Below, piece after piece: positions 9,482-18,663 of a DNA stretch of 64,000 nucleotides (position 1 is its first letter; every line of letters begins with the position of its first letter). The notes under the pieces are model-generated. The model was given only the letters and a program-made list of their open reading frames with translations. It had not been told where the DNA came from and searched no databases. The DNA is from Desulfobaccales bacterium (GTDB lineage: Bacteria; Desulfobacterota; Desulfobaccia; Desulfobaccales; 0-14-0-80-60-11), in NCBI GenBank assembly GCA_041648175.1, contig JBAZPO010000013.1, positions 62,001-126,000 on the forward strand, read 5' to 3'. A program made the position numbers and the translations under genes.

Positions 9482-10049
9482 GTTAATATCCTCAAAGATC
9501 TGAAAAGATCACCCCAAATTTGTATACTTGTCGCTGTCTTGAGCAGATGGTGGTAGTATCAAGTTTCAACAAAGAAATTATTTTATTATTCGGCTGAGAA
9601 AGAACTAATATTGCCGATTCCTTTTCGAGTCAATGCCTCCAATTCTCTCTCACACGGCTCCCAAGAAAACAGTTCACCTCTGAGAGAGCAGGTATTTGCC
9701 ACCTAACCTGCGGATAGTTGGAAGCACCTAAGTTCGGCAAGGAAAAAACTATAATCCTTTCTTTTTTACCAATTTATCAGGCGTTGTCAACAGGTATACC
9801 CTGAATACGGGAGCTTAAACCCAAAACCGGTGGCCGGAATTTTGCCGAATTTTCTGTCTAAGTTCTGCCATTTTATGCGTTTGCTGTCTTGTTGTCCGCT
9901 CTTTGGACTTCAATCATCAAGGCTTGGATTTAACAGTGCAAGCAAGTTCTCCAAAAAGAATGGCGCAGAGCCAAGCAAAAATAAAAGCCGCGCCAGAGCG
10001 CAGAAAGGGAAGCCCCCCGGGCTAGTACCTGCGGGGTCGTGGTCCGAGG
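9482..10049. other. Intergenic region of about 570 bp
   Basis: Lies upstream of the GT2/radical SAM pair and downstream of the B12-radical SAM gene, all on the minus strand. The part near 9540-9800 is AT-rich and should hold the promoter for the pair, but I could not pick out a convincing -35/-10 set. A plus-strand frame at 9830-10111 runs antisense into the neighbouring gene and looks spurious. Confidence 0.4.
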
Positions 10050-11594
10050 TCATGAAACCGTATAATCGCTTTGGTAGAAGAACTTGTGCCGAAGATAACG
10101 GACAAGTTTGAGTTCCGGCACGTGGCAGTACAGTTTATTCTTGAGGCGGAAGCGAAAATAGGAGCTGACCGGTCGGGCCAGCTGCCGGGCGAGAAACCTA
10201 AGGGGAGGGGAGGCGATGCTGCCCACGGCGTTGCCGAGGGCGTTGGCCAGGATGCTCATATAGGAAACGTTGCCGATATAAACGCGCTGACGGCGATTAA
10301 ACCAGGGTATCCTGGTGCCCTCCAGGTCATAATCGTCAAAAATCCAATCACTCCATCCCTCCAAGGTCTCTGGCGGGCGCAGGCCATGCTCCAGGGCCAG
10401 GGCAAAACTCGGAGTGGCGGGCAGTGCCGTAAAGGTGGCCATGGTTTCTAGTTGAGCCCGGGGATTCTCCTTTTTGAGGCGGTAGGCTAAATCAATGGTC
10501 TTGTTGATATCATCAAAGGTTTCCGTGGGATAGCCGACTACCAGGGCGAAGGCCGGGACAAAGCCATGTTGGGCGCAGCGCCGGTTCGCGGCCAGGGTTT
10601 GCTCCACCTTGATGCCCTTGCGCATCAGGTCCAGGATTCTCTGAGAGCCGGACTCGGCGCCAAACTTGAGGGTATGCGCCCCAGCCTTTCTGAGCATAAT
10701 CAGTTCTTCATCCGTGGCCTTCATGAAAACATCTACCCGGGTCCCTGAGGTATAAAAGCTGACGTCCAATTTCTCCCTGACCATGCCGCGACAGATTTCG
10801 TAAGCTCTTTTCCGGTCGATGTAAAACTCATCGTCCCGGAGCCAGAAGCCGTCCAGCTTGAATCGCCGGACATCCCTGACGATCATCTCTAGACTTTTTT
10901 CCACCGACATGGGCCGCCACCGGCGCCCGCGGATGCTGGCGCTGCTGCAAAACCCACACCTGAAAGGGCAGCCGCGGCTGGTTTGTCCCAGGTCCAAAAC
11001 TCGAGAACGGCTTTTTACATACATATCCCGGTGAATGTACTTTTCGACATCGACCAGATGCCAAGGCACCGGTAGAAGGTCTTCCAGGTTCACCAAAGGT
11101 CTGGGCTCGGTCCTGACTATTTTATGGCCGTTCTTAAAAAAAAGACCCCTGATGGTGCTCAGGTCTCCCTTATTTTCCAGAGCCTGGATGAGTTCGAAAA
11201 AGGTCTCATCACCCTCGCCCACCACGACAATGTCCACATTTTCGTTGGCCAGCGTCTGTTCCGGGGTGATGGTGGGGTGCGGCCCACCCCAAACGATGGG
11301 TACCCGTCCGTCAGTTAACCGCCGGGCCAGACGGGTTAACCTCAAGGCATGTCTGATCTGGGTGCCGGTCATGGCCGACACCCCGAAACAGAGCAAGTCG
11401 TCGGAGACTAACTGTTGAAGCGTTTCCTCGGTGATTCTTTGCGTTCTCTGATCCAGGATAGTCACGCGGTAACCCGCCTGGTCCAACGGCGCGGCAACAG
11501 TCAGCAGGCTGTGGGGCGGCGCCACGGTGGATCCAAAATCCATCCCGGTTTTAGGATAAAACAGAATCACGTTAGGTTTGGTCAGACTCTTCAT
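10050..11594 (-). CDS. B12-binding-domain radical SAM protein
   Basis: 514 residues from ATG 11594, which is preceded by GAGG at a good distance; GTG 11609 is an alternative. The first ~150 residues have the Rossmann-like cobalamin-binding pattern (VVVGEGDETF). Next come Cys209, Cys213 and Cys216 (GCPFRCGFC) for the 4Fe-4S cluster. The barrel follows, with KFGAESGSQRIL and VVGYPTET. Family members carry out methylations or rearrangements, for example BchE-like or hopanoid-modifying enzymes. The substrate is unknown. The gene lies inside the segment bounded by the 213-bp repeats. Confidence 0.85.
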   Translation of the reverse strand: MKSLTKPNVILFYPKTGMDFGSTVAPPHSLLTVAAPLDQAGYRVTILDQRTQRITEETLQQLVSDDLLCFGVSAMTGTQIRHALRLTRLARRLTDGRVPIVWGGPHPTITPEQTLANENVDIVVVGEGDETFFELIQALENKGDLSTIRGLFFKNGHKIVRTEPRPLVNLEDLLPVPWHLVDVEKYIHRDMYVKSRSRVLDLGQTSRGCPFRCGFCSSASIRGRRWRPMSVEKSLEMIVRDVRRFKLDGFWLRDDEFYIDRKRAYEICRGMVREKLDVSFYTSGTRVDVFMKATDEELIMLRKAGAHTLKFGAESGSQRILDLMRKGIKVEQTLAANRRCAQHGFVPAFALVVGYPTETFDDINKTIDLAYRLKKENPRAQLETMATFTALPATPSFALALEHGLRPPETLEGWSDWIFDDYDLEGTRIPWFNRRQRVYIGNVSYMSILANALGNAVGSIASPPLRFLARQLARPVSSYFRFRLKNKLYCHVPELKLVRYLRHKFFYQSDYTVS

Positions 11595-11861
11595 GCCGGC
11601 TGTCCTCACAAATTGGTGGGCGAGTTAACGGTCAAGCCGATCTTGGTGCCACTTTGCTTAATCCTCGATTAGAATAAATCCGCCCTCAGAGGATATCTGG
11701 TCCCTCTGGAAATCTATCCTGATCGTCCGGTTAAAATCCTGCCGGACCATCGGCCCTCATCACTAAGGAGCCCCTGTGAAACCCCAGACCGATTATGCCT
11801 ATTATATCATATAGTTGCCAGTAATCCCTCAATTTCTATTCCATAACCCTTTTATCATGGC
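11595..11861. other. Intergenic region before repeat B
   Basis: About 270 bases upstream of the B12-radical SAM gene. It probably contains the leader of that minus-strand gene. No clear promoter, hairpin or open frame was recognised. Confidence 0.4.
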
Positions 11862-12074
11862 TTAACTGAGATTATGCCGACGGCTTGGCCACGGGGTCAA
11901 AAAATGGTTTTGGGGATCTCTTGGTTTCGTTGAGAATCTCCCAGAGGTGCCTTTCCTCAAGCCAACTCCTCTCATCGGTGTTATGGTATCATAAATTTCG
12001 TTGAAAAATAATGGTGCCCTGAATTTTGGGCACACCACACCCTCAGACCCCAGACACCTCCTTGCAGCGGAGCT
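11862..12074. repeat. Direct repeat copy B (213 bp)
   Basis: Second copy of the repeat at 7076-7288, same orientation, no gaps, about 85% identical by hand count. The two copies bracket the segment holding the radical SAM, GT2 and B12-radical SAM genes. Confidence 0.85.
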
Positions 12075-12143
12075 TGAAGACACCAGGCAGGTAGCTTGTG
12101 GTCGCTTAGGGCCCAGTAGGCCCGGAATATGGGAATGCGATTA

Positions 12144-12173
12144 TTGCTTTTGCTCTGATTAATATGCTATAAT
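12144..12173 (+). promoter_or_regulatory. Sigma-70-like promoter for the 12.3-kb gene group
   Basis: TTGCTT (12144-12149), an 18-base spacer and a perfect TATAAT (12168-12173) preceded by TGC, an extended -10. It points at the GT-C gene starting at 12282, leaving about 100 bases of leader. It lies just outside repeat B. Confidence 0.5.
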
Positions 12174-12281
12174 TGATCTGATTAAATCACTACTATCCGG
12201 TAGAGGCTCCTAAACCTGGTTGGTACAGAAACAGCTATTGATGCGGTATAATCTCGGTTTATGAGGGTAAGGTTGTAATCT

Positions 12282-14396
12282 ATGTATCTGTTATTGATGA
12301 CCTCCTTTACAGCAATATTCATCTCTGCGTATATCCTTAGCAAAGTATTTTTCAACAACCGAAGTTCAGCACTTATTATTATAGTTTCTGGTCTGCTTTA
12401 CCTGTTGCCTACGATAGCGGGAGCATTAGGAATTCTACGCCCATATTTATTATTTAATTTTGCACTTGTCGCACTCTTAATAAGTGTCTTTACATTAAGA
12501 TGGCAACGTGATAGTAAATCAAATGGATTTAATTATTATTCAATTGAATATTGCGCCAGACCAATTTCATTGGAAGTTTTACTTGTAGTTGTCCCTGCCA
12601 TTTGCTCAATTTCATGGATATTAATCTTTGTGGTGCAATCAATCAGGCACAGGATAGCACTTCATTACATTTCGCCTTTGCCATGGGATGTTGTTACATA
12701 TCACTTTCCTACCTTAGTTAACGCTATTCAGAGTGGTTCACTATGGACTACTTTCTGGGCGCACTACCCCATGGGGTGTGAAATGATCCATTCATGGGGT
12801 TTCGTTTTTTTAAGAAACGATGCGTTAGTATACCCGACTCACTTCTTCTTTACTATTGTGTTTATATTTTTTTCTGGAATTATTCTCCATATATTATGTT
12901 TTCAAGATGGGAAAGCACTATCTGGCACAGAGATAATCGCTTATTTGATTATGACAGTGATGTTACTGGTTTCCCCACCTCTTTGGGATATGCAATTCAA
13001 TGAAGTAGGCAAAAATGATATTGCTATGAGTGCTTTCGTTATGGCGGCGCTTTGTTTTCTTTTGCAATGTATAACCGAGACGTCAACAAGTAAATCTTTT
13101 AAGCAAAACGTATTATTAACAGGTATTGCGCTAGGCATATTATGTGGCATCAAACCTCACGGCTTATTATATGCCGTCTTTTTTCTCGTAATACTGCTCA
13201 AGGATAGTTTTGCTAAGAAAGTCATAATGTATTCGATGGGTGTCGTAGGTTTATGCATCCTACTTTTAGCAGGTTTTTGGTATATTCGGCCATTAATTAT
13301 GCTTGGAACCATCCCTCCGTCTGGGGTTGACTTATCTATTATTTTTAATCTTCACAGGGGCCTGGGTTTATTTCTAACCGGCCGGGAGAACATACTCTTT
13401 ACGCTATCTATGGTTTTTTGTCTAATCATGGGGGTGGGTTGGCATAATAAAGACTTCAGAATGAGGGTAGTGAATTATACCCTGGCCGCGTCGATCGTTA
13501 TATTCTGGTTAACCCCCTTTGGGGCTTGGGATGGCTATCTGCATCTAAGATATGCGTCGGCAACTATTCCCCTGGTTATCATTATGGGCATTGCGACATT
13601 TTTGCGCCTTTTCGTAAAGACGGAGGTGGAAAATGACGCGATTCAGTTGAAGGAACCGAATTACTGGACTTATCGGCGTGGGACGGTCTTGGCTTGTGTC
13701 TTATTGGGTCTGGGTTCGGTAGCGATGCTGGTTATCCCGTTGCTAGGCGGATTAGAAGGTAAGCCACGTTGGGCATGGAATCTTCGGGCCCTGATCATAA
13801 TCGGCTTTTTGGCTGCTTCTCTCTACATCTACAATTCTGTTAAAGCTTTCAAAGAGTATCGGCTAAATATGTCTCGAAGTTTATTGTCAGTGATTTCAGT
13901 TTTTATGGTCTTCATTACGTTATTTATCCAGATTATCTTTTATAGACCACCCGGTGATTTGCCGGGTTACAATGAAAATACCTCAGTATACCGGTGGATA
14001 TACGAAAATATACATGGAAAAACTATTTACCTCTTAGGATTGCGCCCATATGGCTTTTATGGCAAGGAGTTTTCAAACAGAGTCATTTACGATGGAGATT
14101 CTTATGGTACAAAGTTAGAGGAATGGTTATCTCCCATAAAACAAGGAAAGGCTGACTACCTCATTATTGGGAGAGACTATGCTCAACATGAAGGATGGTA
14201 CGATTATAAGCCATTTCCGAGCGATCTTGCTAAGATTCTGGCAAAGCCCAATATGTTTAAGTTAGTATGGTCAGACGATTTGGCCATGATTTTTAGCATA
14301 GAACCAAGCTTTTTTACTCGAGTTGGATCAGGTTTTCTTGGAGAGGTGGGTGATAATCCAGTGACCCAAAGAGGAGCGGAAGATGGCCGGAAGTAG
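12282..14396 (+). CDS. GT-C type integral membrane glycosyltransferase-like protein
   Basis: 704 residues with about 12 hydrophobic segments and a soluble C-terminal tail from roughly residue 560. In the first large extracytoplasmic loop, PLPWDVVTYHFP places an Asp where GT-C enzymes (PMT/ArnT-like) hold their catalytic acid. Such enzymes use a polyprenyl-linked sugar on the periplasmic side. The DNA is AT-rich compared with the neighbouring B12-radical SAM gene, which suggests separate acquisition. The substrate is unknown. Confidence 0.65.
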   Translation: MYLLLMTSFTAIFISAYILSKVFFNNRSSALIIIVSGLLYLLPTIAGALGILRPYLLFNFALVALLISVFTLRWQRDSKSNGFNYYSIEYCARPISLEVLLVVVPAICSISWILIFVVQSIRHRIALHYISPLPWDVVTYHFPTLVNAIQSGSLWTTFWAHYPMGCEMIHSWGFVFLRNDALVYPTHFFFTIVFIFFSGIILHILCFQDGKALSGTEIIAYLIMTVMLLVSPPLWDMQFNEVGKNDIAMSAFVMAALCFLLQCITETSTSKSFKQNVLLTGIALGILCGIKPHGLLYAVFFLVILLKDSFAKKVIMYSMGVVGLCILLLAGFWYIRPLIMLGTIPPSGVDLSIIFNLHRGLGLFLTGRENILFTLSMVFCLIMGVGWHNKDFRMRVVNYTLAASIVIFWLTPFGAWDGYLHLRYASATIPLVIIMGIATFLRLFVKTEVENDAIQLKEPNYWTYRRGTVLACVLLGLGSVAMLVIPLLGGLEGKPRWAWNLRALIIIGFLAASLYIYNSVKAFKEYRLNMSRSLLSVISVFMVFITLFIQIIFYRPPGDLPGYNENTSVYRWIYENIHGKTIYLLGLRPYGFYGKEFSNRVIYDGDSYGTKLEEWLSPIKQGKADYLIIGRDYAQHEGWYDYKPFPSDLAKILAKPNMFKLVWSDDLAMIFSIEPSFFTRVGSGFLGEVGDNPVTQRGAEDGRK

Positions 14397-14592
14397 GATG
14401 GTGGCTAGGTAATGATTGATGGGTAGGCTGGGGTGGGACAGTTGACTCATGGGTGTGCGATAGGACCATAAGCCCCATAACTCACTTCAATGCTAGGTTT
14501 TTTCACTGCAACACTATAGCACTGATTGGCTGCCATAGGGCGGTTTTACTTGCGATCTTAAATAATTTCTACCGGACAGCAGTGGCGAAAGT

Positions 14593-15126
14593 ATGAAAAT
14601 TCTCGATCTCGGCTGTGGTAATAAAAAGCAGCCCGGTACCGTAGGAATTGATCTGAATCCATTAACGGACGCCGATATTATTCACGATTTAAATAGCGTA
14701 CCGTATCCATTTGAGGATTCGTTATTTGATGAGATTATTGCAGATAATATAATTGAGCATCTCGATAATGTAATTTTGGTTATGGAAGAATTAGCCAGGA
14801 TAAGCAAGGTGGGGGCATCTATAAAAATTATAGTCCCTTATTTTCGCTCGAAATGGGCATATATTGATCCTACCCATCGGCATTTTTTTACGGCAGAGTC
14901 GTTCGCTTACTTTGAAGAAGAAAACATTATCAGCAAATTATATAAATATACACAAGTAAGATTTAACGTAAATAAGGTAGTTTTTAATGAGAGCCTTAAG
15001 AATGGTTTTATTAAATCAATTGTGATATTCTTCGCCAATAGATGGCCTGTGCGATACGAGACATATTTAAGTCATCTTTATCCTTTAGATGATTTGACAT
15101 TTTATTTGACAAATTTAAAAAGATGA
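14593..15126 (+). CDS. Small class I SAM-dependent methyltransferase
   Basis: 177 residues. The protein opens directly with the SAM loop LDLGCGNKKQPG (4-15), followed by GIDLNP and the motif DEIIADNIIEHLDN. It is shorter than most relatives because there is no N-terminal extension, but the Rossmann core is complete. PYFRSKWAYIDPTHRHFFT fits the Methyltransf_11-like proteins of glycan clusters. It may methylate a sugar of the glycan. AT-rich. Confidence 0.8.
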   Translation: MKILDLGCGNKKQPGTVGIDLNPLTDADIIHDLNSVPYPFEDSLFDEIIADNIIEHLDNVILVMEELARISKVGASIKIIVPYFRSKWAYIDPTHRHFFTAESFAYFEEENIISKLYKYTQVRFNVNKVVFNESLKNGFIKSIVIFFANRWPVRYETYLSHLYPLDDLTFYLTNLKR

Positions 15127-15184
15127 TTCATGGTCACTAGCATCGACGTTTTCCCTCAATTGTAAGGCCTGATATATCGACGAA

Positions 15185-16450
15185 ATGAAGAATAAGATAC
15201 TCTATTTCTCCGATTGTCATATATATGGGGGGAGCGATCGGAATATCATTAATCTTTTGAACTACATGGCTGAAGAACCATGCTTAGAAGTCTTTTTCGC
15301 CTATCGCTATTTTAAAACTTACCAAAATGGGGTCAATAGAGAATTATCTAAAAAAGTGAAGGCCATTCCGCTTTCACTTCTGTCCAATGTCACATTTTTT
15401 CATCGATTGAACCAGATAGTAACTAATCGCCTACTAAATAAAATTATTAAAATACCTTTTTGGTTATTGTACAAAATTGGTATTTATACGCTTTACGATT
15501 ATTTCGTTCTACGAAAAACAATTAGCCGAATTAAGCCTGATATGATTCATGTGAACAACGGGGGGTATCCGGCATCATTTGTCTGTCAAACTGCGATTTT
15601 TGCTGCTAAACATTCTGGTGTTAATAAAATTATCTATCATATTAATAATCCGGCTGCAAAACAGGGTATCCTGCTTGATAAGTTGATCGATAAAAAAATT
15701 AATCAGTATGCCAACTACTTCATTACAGCTTCAAGGGAAGCGTCCGTGTCCCTTGCACAAAATAGATTTTTTGACATCCACAAATTGGTGCAAATCTATA
15801 ATACGATTGAAAACCCTGAAATTGTTACATCTAAAGAAGCAATATGCAAATTGCATAATATTGATGCTGATAAGTTTATTCTTTGTGAGGTAGCATTTCT
15901 TTCTCAACGAAAGGGGCAGATATACATTCTTAACGCATTACGTAAAATTAAAGAACTTTACCCAGGTATTAATTCACAATTAGTACTATTCCTGGTGGGG
16001 GATGGAGAGGATTACCATAAACTGAAAAAATATTGCGAAATGAACGAGTTGTCGAATGTCATATTTACAGGCTATCAGGATAACTATGTTGACTATATTG
16101 CTTGTTCAGATATTTTTATTCTGCCTTCAATTGGATATGAGGATATGCCTCTCGTGGTTTTGACTGCGATGCAGTTAGGCAAACCCATAATTGCGACAGA
16201 GGTTGCCGGCATTACAGAAGAAATTGAAAACCTTAAAAGTGGTATCGTGCTAAAAGTGGAAAAACTGGATACCCTTTATCTTGAAATTATCAAATTATTT
16301 GGAGATAGTGATTTGCGTTATTATTATGCAGAAAATGCAGTGAAACGCTTCAATGAACATTTTTCGCAATCGCAGGTATATGCACAGATCAAAGCACTCT
16401 ATGCAATGTTGCCTAAAAACGGACCAGAATATCCTGGCCAAATGGCATAA
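15185..16450 (+). CDS. Glycosyltransferase family 4
   Basis: 421 residues with the GT-B fold. The N-terminal FSDCHIYGGSDRNI is the acceptor-side glycine-rich loop. The C-terminal domain has LSQRKGQIYILNAL, VGDGEDYHKLK, FTGYQDN and the donor-binding stretch IGYEDMPLVVLTAMQLGKPI, which stands for the E-x7-E region (first acid Glu, second replaced by a neutral residue). It is probably cytoplasmic or peripheral at the inner membrane. AT-rich like the two genes before it. Confidence 0.85.
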   Translation: MKNKILYFSDCHIYGGSDRNIINLLNYMAEEPCLEVFFAYRYFKTYQNGVNRELSKKVKAIPLSLLSNVTFFHRLNQIVTNRLLNKIIKIPFWLLYKIGIYTLYDYFVLRKTISRIKPDMIHVNNGGYPASFVCQTAIFAAKHSGVNKIIYHINNPAAKQGILLDKLIDKKINQYANYFITASREASVSLAQNRFFDIHKLVQIYNTIENPEIVTSKEAICKLHNIDADKFILCEVAFLSQRKGQIYILNALRKIKELYPGINSQLVLFLVGDGEDYHKLKKYCEMNELSNVIFTGYQDNYVDYIACSDIFILPSIGYEDMPLVVLTAMQLGKPIIATEVAGITEEIENLKSGIVLKVEKLDTLYLEIIKLFGDSDLRYYYAENAVKRFNEHFSQSQVYAQIKALYAMLPKNGPEYPGQMA

Positions 16451-16554
16451 CATATTGTAATATCGGGAAAAATATATTAACACCGCCAACCAAGCTGTAG
16501 GGCCTGCAGACTCGTAAAGCAAAACAGCTTAAACCAAGAAAGGTTGATTAAATT

Positions 16555-17475
16555 TTGTCAATTTCACCAACAGTTAAGCGGGTTTTGATTACCGGTGGTA
16601 CGGGACTGCTTGGCGTTGCCATTCAAAGGTCCGCTCCCAAGAACATACAGGGATTCTCAGTTTATTTTCCGGAACGTTCTTTGCCGGTATCTCTTCCGTT
16701 TTCTGTTCTTGCCGCGGACGTGTCAGACCGAATGAAGATGCGATCCGTTTTTGAATGGGCCAAACCTGATGTAGTGATTCATGCAGCCGCGATTGGAAGC
16801 GTTGACTTCGCTGAACGGAACCGCGAAGAAACTAAAAAAATCAATATAGGTGGCACAGAGGTTGTTGTTGAGCTGTGCCAAATCTTCAAGTCTCGACTTA
16901 TTTATATTTCATCGAATGCTGTATTTGATGGGCGTACGCCACCTTATTCCGAAACTACCGCGGTAAACCCGATCAACTTCTACGGGCAACTCAAGGTAGA
17001 TGCCGAGAATGTTGTTCGTAAAAGTAGCATGCCTTGGGCCATCGCTCGTCCCATTTTGATGTATGGCTGGCCATACCCAGGTGAGCGCGATAACCCCGTA
17101 GTGTGGTGGTTGCGTTCCCTGGAAAATGGCAAGCCTATTAAGGTTGTAGATAATGTATTTAGCAAACCTCTTCCGGCGTGCTCATGCGCAGATGTCATAT
17201 GGGCATTAATTCAACAAAATCGAACTGGCATATACCATGCGGCTGGACGGGATCATGTTTCACTTTACCAGTTCGCTTTGCTGACGGCAGAAGTTTTTGG
17301 CTTGGATGCTAGATTGATTACACCAGTCCCGGATTCTTATTTTCCTGAGATTGCCCCTCGTCCCCAAGATACCTCTTTCGATACGACCAAAATGGAAACC
17401 CAGTTGGGGGTGAAAACTGTTGGTGTTAGAGATGGCCTGTTAAAGATGAAAGCCGAGCGCATAACCATATTATGA
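16555..17475 (+). CDS. RmlD-like NAD(P)-dependent sugar reductase (SDR)
   Basis: 306 residues. GGTGLLG (14-20) is the dinucleotide-binding loop, SSNAVFDG is the active-site Ser region and YGQLK gives the Tyr-x3-Lys catalytic pair. It is close to dTDP-4-dehydrorhamnose reductase and GDP-4-keto-deoxymannose reductase types. The start is TTG 16555, with AGAAAGG upstream. No rmlA, rmlB or rmlC is in the window, so its keto-sugar may come from elsewhere, or from the GDP-mannose dehydratase at 30.4 kb (inference). It overlaps the next gene by four bases. Confidence 0.8.
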   Translation: MSISPTVKRVLITGGTGLLGVAIQRSAPKNIQGFSVYFPERSLPVSLPFSVLAADVSDRMKMRSVFEWAKPDVVIHAAAIGSVDFAERNREETKKINIGGTEVVVELCQIFKSRLIYISSNAVFDGRTPPYSETTAVNPINFYGQLKVDAENVVRKSSMPWAIARPILMYGWPYPGERDNPVVWWLRSLENGKPIKVVDNVFSKPLPACSCADVIWALIQQNRTGIYHAAGRDHVSLYQFALLTAEVFGLDARLITPVPDSYFPEIAPRPQDTSFDTTKMETQLGVKTVGVRDGLLKMKAERITIL

Positions 17476-18521
17476 GACTGTTCATTGTCGGCCCTCGATG
17501 GGTAGGTGGATGGACTGAAGGTTTGGGGCGGGCTGCTGATGCTCTTGGCCACAAAGTGGCTTTGTTCTTTTACCTGGATGGTGACTCCAATTATCTGAAG
17601 GACGAGGCAAAGAAGCGCTTACCTCCCATCCTGCAGAAGGGGCTAAGGGTGGGACTTAACCAGGTAAAACGGGCGCAGATTGTCTTAATGAACCGTCGTT
17701 TGATTGCTGCAGCTCGTGCTTTTCAGCCTGATGCCATAGTGATCCTTAGAGGTGAGACAATCTCTTGGGAGAGTCTTGTAACTCTGCGAACTTTGAGAAT
17801 ACCCCTAGTCTCTTGGTGGGTTGATGATCCGTTTCGCTTCCCGTCGTTTTTGCGGCATTTTGAACTTTTTGATATAGTGTATGCATTCGATAAAGAATGT
17901 GTCGCTAACCTTAAAGAACGCGGTTTCAAGCACGTTATGTATCTTCCCTGTGCCTGTGATCAAACCACATTCTATCCACAGTCACTCAATCCATCCGATT
18001 ATCCTTTGCTCAACTGCACGGTCGGTTTTGTCGCAGTGTACTATCCAGAGCGCGCCGTATTGTTAAGCCAAATGAAGGGGCTGGATCTTGGTTTGTGGGG
18101 CAGCGGCTGGGAGGCGGCACCGGAACTTTGCGAATTTCCCTCTGGCACTTGGCGAGGTCTACGGATCACCGCGGCCAATGCGGCCAAGGTCTATAATTTG
18201 GTTAAGATATGCCCTAATGTGCATCATTCGCAAACACGCTTTGGCGGAATCAATACAAGGACGTTTGAAATCCTGGCTGCTGGTGGCTTTGAGCTGGTGG
18301 ACAATGTTCCGGGATTGGAAGAACATTTTGAAGTAGGGCGTGAAATTGTGGCTTATTCCTCCCCTGGTGAATTGCGTGAATTAACTGAATATTATCTCTC
18401 CCATCCGTCCGGACGGGCGGCAATAATAGAGCGGGGCCGCTCCCGCGTTCTGCGCGATCACACTTACGAGAAGAGACTCGAGGTTATTCTAAAAACTCTT
18501 GATGGTTCAGCTTTAAGCTGA
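17472..18521 (+). CDS. CgeB-like glycosyltransferase
   Basis: 349 residues. The sequence has the CgeB/Glyco_trans_1_2 pattern: WWVDDPF in the N-terminal half, YAFDKECVANLKERG, and LWGSGW. The C-terminal block then reads RTFEILAAGGFELVD, with the conserved Arg-Thr-Phe-Glu and Ala-Gly-Gly. This family acts on spore, flagellar or surface glycans. ATG overlaps the upstream stop (ATGA), so the pair is coupled. Donor and acceptor are unknown. Confidence 0.8.
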   Translation: MRLFIVGPRWVGGWTEGLGRAADALGHKVALFFYLDGDSNYLKDEAKKRLPPILQKGLRVGLNQVKRAQIVLMNRRLIAAARAFQPDAIVILRGETISWESLVTLRTLRIPLVSWWVDDPFRFPSFLRHFELFDIVYAFDKECVANLKERGFKHVMYLPCACDQTTFYPQSLNPSDYPLLNCTVGFVAVYYPERAVLLSQMKGLDLGLWGSGWEAAPELCEFPSGTWRGLRITAANAAKVYNLVKICPNVHHSQTRFGGINTRTFEILAAGGFELVDNVPGLEEHFEVGREIVAYSSPGELRELTEYYLSHPSGRAAIIERGRSRVLRDHTYEKRLEVILKTLDGSALS

Positions 18522-18663
18522 ATTTAACAGGTCTTGAGAATTCTAAGGAACCTGGGAGGCTTTAAGCTTTACTAAGCTAACTTGGCATGGTCTCTCCTTG
18601 TCAGCCTACGTAATTTCTACCGGAAACAACGTTTAAAATAATTTACCTATTGCGAGTAATGAA

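Noticed and set aside
9830..10111. 93-residue plus-strand frame
   Set aside because: Runs antisense into the end of the B12-radical SAM gene and has no recognisable feature.
14568..18623. 14-bp identical sequence TAATTTCTACCGGA upstream of two genes (about 14568 and 18610)
   Set aside because: Several matches of this length are expected by chance in 64 kb; no wider similarity around it.
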